The position numbers were made by a program, and so were the translations under genes. A DNA stretch of 64,000 nucleotides from Halorubrum salipaludis (GTDB taxonomy: Archaea > Halobacteriota > Halobacteria > Halobacteriales > Haloferacaceae), in the NCBI RefSeq assembly GCF_002286985.1, contig NZ_NSKC01000008.1, positions 124,001 through 188,000 of the forward strand, in the 5' to 3' direction. A model generated the notes under the pieces. The model saw only the letters and a list, made by a program, of their open reading frames with translations. It did not search any database and had not been told where the DNA came from. Of this stretch, positions 59,277-64,000 are shown piece by piece (position 1 is the first letter of the stretch; the number at the start of each line of letters is the position of its first letter).

Positions 59277-61568
59277 ATGGACGATCGAGCCGAGCCGCCG
59301 GCGTACCGGCGGGAAAGCGCGCCGACGGACGAGCGGATCGACGACCTCCTCGGCCGGATGACGCTGCCGGAGAAGGCCGGACAGGTGACCGGGACGTGGG
59401 CGGGGACGCTCCGGGAGACGCACGACCTCGACGACGTGAAGGCGGCGATCGACGACCGACACCTCGGCTTCGCGGCCCCGTTCGGCTGGGGCGGGGCGCT
59501 CGCGACGACGCCCGAGGACGCGGTGGCAGCGGTCGAGGAACTGCAGACGTACGCCCGCGAGGAGACGCGGCTGGGGGTCCCGCTTTTATTCAGCGTCGAC
59601 GCGGTTCACGGACACGCCTACGTCTCCGGCGCGACGGTGTTCCCGAACGGGCTCGGGGCGGCGGCGACGTGGGATCCGGAAGGGATCGAGGCCGCGGCCG
59701 CGGTGACGGCGCGGGAGGTCCGCGCGACGGGCGCCCACCAGAACTACGGCCCGACGGTCGACGTGGGACGCGACCCGCGATGGGGGCGCGTCTTCGAGAC
59801 GTTCGGCGAGAGCCCGCACCTGGTGGGCGAGCTCGCGGCCGCGAAGGTCCGGGGGTATCAGGGCGAGGGCCCGGGCGACTCCGCCGCCCCCTCCGATCCC
59901 GACCGGGTCGTCGCGACGGCCAAGCACTTCCCGGCGTACGGGGAGCCCGAGCGCGGCGAGGACGCCTCGCCCGTCGACGTCTCCGAGTACAAGCTCCGAA
60001 ACACGTTCGTCCGCCCGTTCGAGCGCGCCCTCGACGCGGGCGTCGCGTCGGTGATGCCGTCGTACAACTCGATCGACGGCGAGCCCTCGCACGGATCCGC
60101 GGCGTTCCTCGACCGACTGCTCCGCGAGGAGCTGGGGTTCGAGGGGCACGTCGTCTCCGACTGGAACGGGATCCGGCACCTCCACGAGGACCACCGCACC
60201 GCCGCCGACCACGCCGACGGCGTCCGACAGGCACGGGAGGCAGGCGTCGACGTGGCCTCCGTGGGCCACGCGCCCCACGCCGACCGCGTCGTCGAGCTCG
60301 TCGAAGCCGGCGACCTTGACGAGGCAACGCTCGATCGGGCAGTCCGTCGGGTCCTCCGGCTGAAGTTCGGCCTCGGGCTGTTCGACGAGGGTCCGGACGA
60401 GATCGTCGACGAGGACGAGGCCGCTGAGACGCTTGGCGCGCCGGCCCACCGCGAGCGGGCCCGCGAGACCGCCCGAGACAGCATGACGCTGCTGGAGAAC
60501 GACGGGCTGTTGCCGCTCGCCGGCGACGAAGACGTGTTCGTGGGCGGCCCGAACGCCGACGACCTCGTCGATCAGCTCGGCGGCTGGAGCGTCGCGCGCG
60601 ACGAGGGGCTTCCGGGGAAGACGATCCGAGAGGCCGTCGCCGACGCGACCGCCGGCGAGGTGACGTACGCGCCCGGGACGACGCTCGACGAGGCGGCCGA
60701 CGTCGACGCGGCCGTCGAGGCGGCGCGCGAGGCGGACGTGGCCGTGCTTGCGCTCGGCGAGGGGTGGTACATCCACGAGTTCGGGCCGGAGGCGCAGGCC
60801 GGGACCGAGACGGGCAACTGGCCGACGAGGGGCGACCTCAGGCTCCCGGAGGCGCAGCGGGAGCTCGTCCGCCGGGTGCACGAGACGGGGACGCCGGTCG
60901 TCGGCGTCCTCGTGACCGGTCGACCCCTGATCGTCGACTGGATGGCCGAGCACGTGCCGGCGATCCTCATGGCCTACTTCCCCGGCACTGAGGGGGGCGT
61001 CGCGGTCGCGGAGACGCTGTTCGGGGAGAACGATCCGAGCGGTCGGCTGCCGATCTCGGTGCCGCGCGACGAGGGCGACCTCCCGCAACACCACGACGCG
61101 CTCGCGCACCCCACCCCCATCGGCGCGGACGAGCATCCCGACTCGTACGACCCGCTGTTCGAGTTCGGCCACGGGCTCAGCTACGCCGACTTCGAGACGG
61201 CGGACCTGAGCGCGAGCGTCGAGCCGGCGACGGCCGGGTCACCGGCGAGCGACGACGAAGGTGTGGGAGACGCCGCCCCCGCGGACCGGACGGTTCGGGT
61301 CTCGGTCGCGGTGTCCAACGTCGGCGACCGCGCCGGGACGGAGACGGTACAGGTGTACGCCCGACAGCGACACGCGTCCCGCGTGCGCCCGGTCCGGTCG
61401 CTCGTCGGGTTCGAGCGCGTGACCCTCGATCCGGGCGAGACCGGGCGCGTCGAGGTGTCGGTGCCGGCCGAGCGACTCGGCTTCTACAAGCCGCGGGAGG
61501 GGCACGTCGTGGAGTCCGGGATCTATCGGATCGACGTCGACGGGGCGTCGACGACTCTCGACCTGTAA
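59277..61568 (+). CDS. GH3 beta-glucosidase
   Basis: A 763-residue glycoside hydrolase family 3 enzyme. N-terminal TIM barrel with LLGRMTLPEKAGQV, AKHFPAYG and the nucleophile Asp in GHVVSDWNG; alpha/beta sandwich domain with VAVLALGEGW; C-terminal fibronectin-III-like domain (VTLDPGETGRVEVSVP). No signal peptide, so it acts in the cytosol, or needs a transporter for its substrate. The ATG at 59277 is preferred over the GTG at 59268: a GGAGGTG Shine-Dalgarno-like element lies at 59264-59270 and a TATA box at 59245-59255. Confidence 0.92.
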   Translation: MDDRAEPPAYRRESAPTDERIDDLLGRMTLPEKAGQVTGTWAGTLRETHDLDDVKAAIDDRHLGFAAPFGWGGALATTPEDAVAAVEELQTYAREETRLGVPLLFSVDAVHGHAYVSGATVFPNGLGAAATWDPEGIEAAAAVTAREVRATGAHQNYGPTVDVGRDPRWGRVFETFGESPHLVGELAAAKVRGYQGEGPGDSAAPSDPDRVVATAKHFPAYGEPERGEDASPVDVSEYKLRNTFVRPFERALDAGVASVMPSYNSIDGEPSHGSAAFLDRLLREELGFEGHVVSDWNGIRHLHEDHRTAADHADGVRQAREAGVDVASVGHAPHADRVVELVEAGDLDEATLDRAVRRVLRLKFGLGLFDEGPDEIVDEDEAAETLGAPAHRERARETARDSMTLLENDGLLPLAGDEDVFVGGPNADDLVDQLGGWSVARDEGLPGKTIREAVADATAGEVTYAPGTTLDEAADVDAAVEAAREADVAVLALGEGWYIHEFGPEAQAGTETGNWPTRGDLRLPEAQRELVRRVHETGTPVVGVLVTGRPLIVDWMAEHVPAILMAYFPGTEGGVAVAETLFGENDPSGRLPISVPRDEGDLPQHHDALAHPTPIGADEHPDSYDPLFEFGHGLSYADFETADLSASVEPATAGSPASDDEGVGDAAPADRTVRVSVAVSNVGDRAGTETVQVYARQRHASRVRPVRSLVGFERVTLDPGETGRVEVSVPAERLGFYKPREGHVVESGIYRIDVDGASTTLDL

Positions 61569-61730
61569 CGGCCCGGTCTGCGATCGCCGTCGCTGTTCTG
61601 ACATCGGAAACGCGGAGACGGGGGCGTTACAGGAGTATTGGTGTAATGAAACAGATCCGGACGCTCCGAACCCGTGGAGAGCGAGAAGGGAACTGCAGAG
61701 GCTCCGGGCGAGTCGGCCGCGGCCGGCCGA

Positions 61731-63659
61731 TCAGTCGATCTGTTCGACGTAGGCGTACTCCTCGGGGAGCGCGGCGGCGTCCTCGGGCAGGAGCGCGGCG
61801 ACGAGGTAGTCCGCGTGCGTCCGGAAGTAGTCGACGACGCGCGCGATCCGGTCCGAGTCGATCGCCTCGAGCGAGTCGAGCAGGACGAACGGGACCGTCT
61901 CGTAGACGTCGTGGACCAGGTACCCCGCGAGCGCGAACACGAGGCCCGTCACCTCCCGTTCGCTCTCCGAGAGGTGGTCGACCGTGTCCTCGTAGGCCGT
62001 CCCGTCGGGCGACGAGCGAATGATGTGGAGATCGAACCGGGTCCGCGTGACCTTGCGACGCCCCTCTCGCACCTCGGTCTCGCGGCGCTCGATCCAGATC
62101 CGATCGAGGTTGTCGTACTCCAAGATGTCGAGGACCGTCTCCATGTGGTCGTTGAACTCCTCGACGGCGTCCTCCTCGATGCGGTCGACGCGCGTCCGCA
62201 GCTCCGTCAGCCGGTCCGCGAGCTCCTCGCGTTCCGCCTGCAGGTCCTCGCGGCGCTCGATCGCGGCCTCGCGCTCGTCGATCTCGTCGTCGATCTCGTC
62301 GATCTCGTCTTCGAGCCGCTCGATCCGCAGCTCGATCCCGTTGGCCTCGCGGTGGAGCTCTAACGCCTCGTCGTAGCCGTCGACGTCGATCGACTCGGCC
62401 TCCTCCTCCAGCTCCTCGATCTCCGCTTCCTTCGACTCGATCCGATCCTCGAGGTCCGCGATCCGCGACTCGGTCGACTCGATCTCCGTCCCGACCGCGT
62501 CGAGCCGCTCCTCGGCGCGCTCGATCTCGCGTCGGGCCTGTTTGATCGACGACTGCTTGTCGGTGAGCTCCTGGATCTCGGCGCGGATCTCGTTGCGCTC
62601 GTCGAGCTTGTCCGACCGGAGCTCCCGGAGCCGGTCGAGGGTCGCCTCGATCTGGTCGGTCTCGACCTCGGACCCGCAGGTCCAACAGACCGTCTGGTCG
62701 CCCGCGGTCAGCGCGTCGGTCGGGTCGTCGCCGGGCGTCCCCTCGTCGATGTCGATCCCCGAGCCGCTCACCATGTCCTCGTTGAAACCGATGACGCTCC
62801 CGAGCTCGTTGACCTCGTCGTCGAGGGAGCGCTTCCGCCGGCGGAGCTCGTCGATCCGACCGGCGAGCCGGTCCGCGTTCTCGTCGGGCTCTTCTGCCTC
62901 CTCGACGGTCTCTTGGAGCTCCTCGCGCTCCGCCTTCAGCTCCGCGAGCGTCGAGCGCTCGGTCTCGAGGTCGAACTCCAGGTCGTCGAGGGCGGACCGG
63001 GCGTCGCGCACCCGCTGGAACGCCTCCTCCATCTCCTCTTTGCGCGTGCGGCTCTCCTCGACGCCGGCGTCGAGCTCGTCGAGCTCCTCTCGGACCGACT
63101 CCAGCTCTTCTTGCGCTTCTTCCAGCTCCTCGAGCTTCTCGCGGCGGTCCGCCTCGAGGTCGGGGAGGTCGCGTTCGAGGCTGTCGAGCGTCTCGATCTC
63201 GGACTCCAGCTCGTCGCGTTCGCGCTTGCACTCGCGGATCTCCGCGTCGATCGCGTCGGTGTCGATCGGGCGCATGATGATCTCGCGGAGGTCGTCGCCG
63301 CGGGCCACCGCCCGCCGCGCCTCGTTGTCCTCAAGCAGGAACGCGAACAGGTCGGCAAGCTCCGGGTCGTCGAGGTACGGATCGCCGCCGAAGGCGACGG
63401 AGTCGCCGCGGCGCTGCAGCGTCCGCGTGTACGTCTCGTCGCCGAGTTCGAGCGTCACCTCCCCCTCCTCGGCGTCGCCCTTCAGGGAGCTCTGACGGCT
63501 GCCGAGCCCGGCCATCAGCGCCTGCAGGAAAGAGGTCCGATTCGTCGCGTTTCGCCCGGTCAAGATCGAGACGCCGTCGGGAAGCGTCACCGACGCCTCG
63601 TCGATACCGCCGATGTTTCGAACATCGACGCGGACGGCGGGTTTCGAGATCTGAGCCAT
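61731..63659 (-). CDS. Archaea-specific SMC-related (Rad50-like) protein with zinc hook
   Basis: A 642-residue ABC-type coiled-coil ATPase-like protein. The N-terminal lobe (about 1-120) has the Walker A position reading TGRNATNRTSF; the usual Gly-Lys is Asn-Arg. A long coiled coil follows to about residue 530, interrupted in the middle by a CWTC zinc hook (about residues 324-327). The C-terminal lobe has the signature LSESEREVTGLVFALAG and Walker B PFVLLDSLEAID. It is shorter than Rad50 (about 900 residues). It fits the haloarchaeal SMC-related proteins that often go with RdfA. A TATA-like element lies at 63689-63696. Confidence 0.85.
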   Translation of the reverse strand: MAQISKPAVRVDVRNIGGIDEASVTLPDGVSILTGRNATNRTSFLQALMAGLGSRQSSLKGDAEEGEVTLELGDETYTRTLQRRGDSVAFGGDPYLDDPELADLFAFLLEDNEARRAVARGDDLREIIMRPIDTDAIDAEIRECKRERDELESEIETLDSLERDLPDLEADRREKLEELEEAQEELESVREELDELDAGVEESRTRKEEMEEAFQRVRDARSALDDLEFDLETERSTLAELKAEREELQETVEEAEEPDENADRLAGRIDELRRRKRSLDDEVNELGSVIGFNEDMVSGSGIDIDEGTPGDDPTDALTAGDQTVCWTCGSEVETDQIEATLDRLRELRSDKLDERNEIRAEIQELTDKQSSIKQARREIERAEERLDAVGTEIESTESRIADLEDRIESKEAEIEELEEEAESIDVDGYDEALELHREANGIELRIERLEDEIDEIDDEIDEREAAIERREDLQAEREELADRLTELRTRVDRIEEDAVEEFNDHMETVLDILEYDNLDRIWIERRETEVREGRRKVTRTRFDLHIIRSSPDGTAYEDTVDHLSESEREVTGLVFALAGYLVHDVYETVPFVLLDSLEAIDSDRIARVVDYFRTHADYLVAALLPEDAAALPEEYAYVEQID

Positions 63660-64000
63660 CGATATGGTTCGAGAAGGGTGGTCAGAGTGTTAAGTGTATC
63701 CTTCCCTCACGAGTCGCGGTATTTCGAATCGAGCGCGTCTGCGTCGCTCCGCCGAACCGAAGTCGCTCCCGATCGAACGATACCGCCTCCGCGAATAGAT
63801 ACTATTTCTGATGTGTTAGAACTAACATAAGACCAGACAAATATTCTCCGACGGAGCCGATCCATCGGTCCGACGGGGTGTCGAAGCGATCTCTCGAAGC
63901 GCTCACGGGTCCCGTCAATCACGGCGGTGAAGGCGTTCGACGTTTCACTCGGGGCGTATTCGTCCTCTGTCGGCGGAGAGCGGATTCGGCCACTGGTCAC
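63660..64000. other. Non-coding upstream region at the window end
   Basis: It contains the SMC-like gene's promoter (TATA-like element at 63689-63696) and AT-rich DNA at about 63790-63850. A 97-residue open frame on the minus strand covers 63707-64000, but it has atypical composition and no recognisable domain, so I do not call it. Confidence 0.45.

Noticed and set aside
63707-64000. 97-residue frame at the window end
   Set aside because: No family, crosses an AT-rich promoter-like stretch and is cut by the window edge.

Overview
The window is high-GC (about two-thirds G+C by eye) archaeal DNA from a halophilic euryarchaeon, most likely Halorubrum or a close relative. Evidence: very acidic proteins, many Tat-type lipobox signal peptides, a bacterio-opsin-activator-type (bat) HTH regulator, RdfA, an archaea-specific SMC-like protein, an elongator tRNA-Met with an intron after anticodon position 37, and TATA boxes placed about 20-27 bp from start codons (leaderless transcripts).

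Region 1 (1-17 kb) is a nitrogen-oxide respiration locus: a blue-copper protein and copper nitrite reductase (nirK), a bat-type regulator, a four-repeat DUF2249 protein, a CcoI-like copper ATPase, a heme-copper oxidase operon whose subunit I has Gln where oxygen reductases carry the active-site Tyr (so probably a nitric oxide reductase), a CtaA/CtaB-type fusion for heme O synthesis, and an NrtA-type ABC transporter with an extra cytosolic binding protein. Variants of one 12-bp palindrome (CGAAC-NN-GTTCG) lie upstream of nearly all these transcription units, suggesting one regulon.

Region 2 (17-33 kb) is mainly housekeeping: an Nmad3-like protein, a DJ-1/PfpI protein, PdxS, MobA, a J-domain protein, MutS-MutL, an MscS channel, tRNA-Met, a CBS protein, a zincin, an M42 peptidase and tRNA-Glu.

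Region 3 (33-46 kb) begins right after tRNA-Glu and is more accessory. It has a sugar kinase, a zinc-finger protein, a PUA/EVE-like protein in AT-rich DNA, an alpha/beta hydrolase, a ribbon-helix-helix regulator, a membrane-anchored Mrr-type endonuclease and a three-gene AddAB-like helicase-nuclease operon in which AddB is split in two.

Region 4 (46-54 kb) has a DoxX-like/BNR gene pair, a TatD-like hydrolase, and an IclR-controlled acyl-CoA operon (CaiB, thiolase, DUF35, FAH hydrolase). Region 5 (54-64 kb) has RdfA, PEP carboxykinase, an unlisted 33-residue zinc-finger microprotein, an SDR epimerase, a GH3/GH4 chimeric remnant, a GH3 beta-glucosidase and an SMC-like protein.

Three copies of a roughly 280-330 bp non-coding element (7.0, 30.5 and 49.0 kb) each lie between convergent genes. 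They keep the same hairpin architecture while the stem sequences differ in a compensatory way, and each has a TATA box just before the first hairpin. They look like a dispersed family of structured RNAs or bidirectional terminators.
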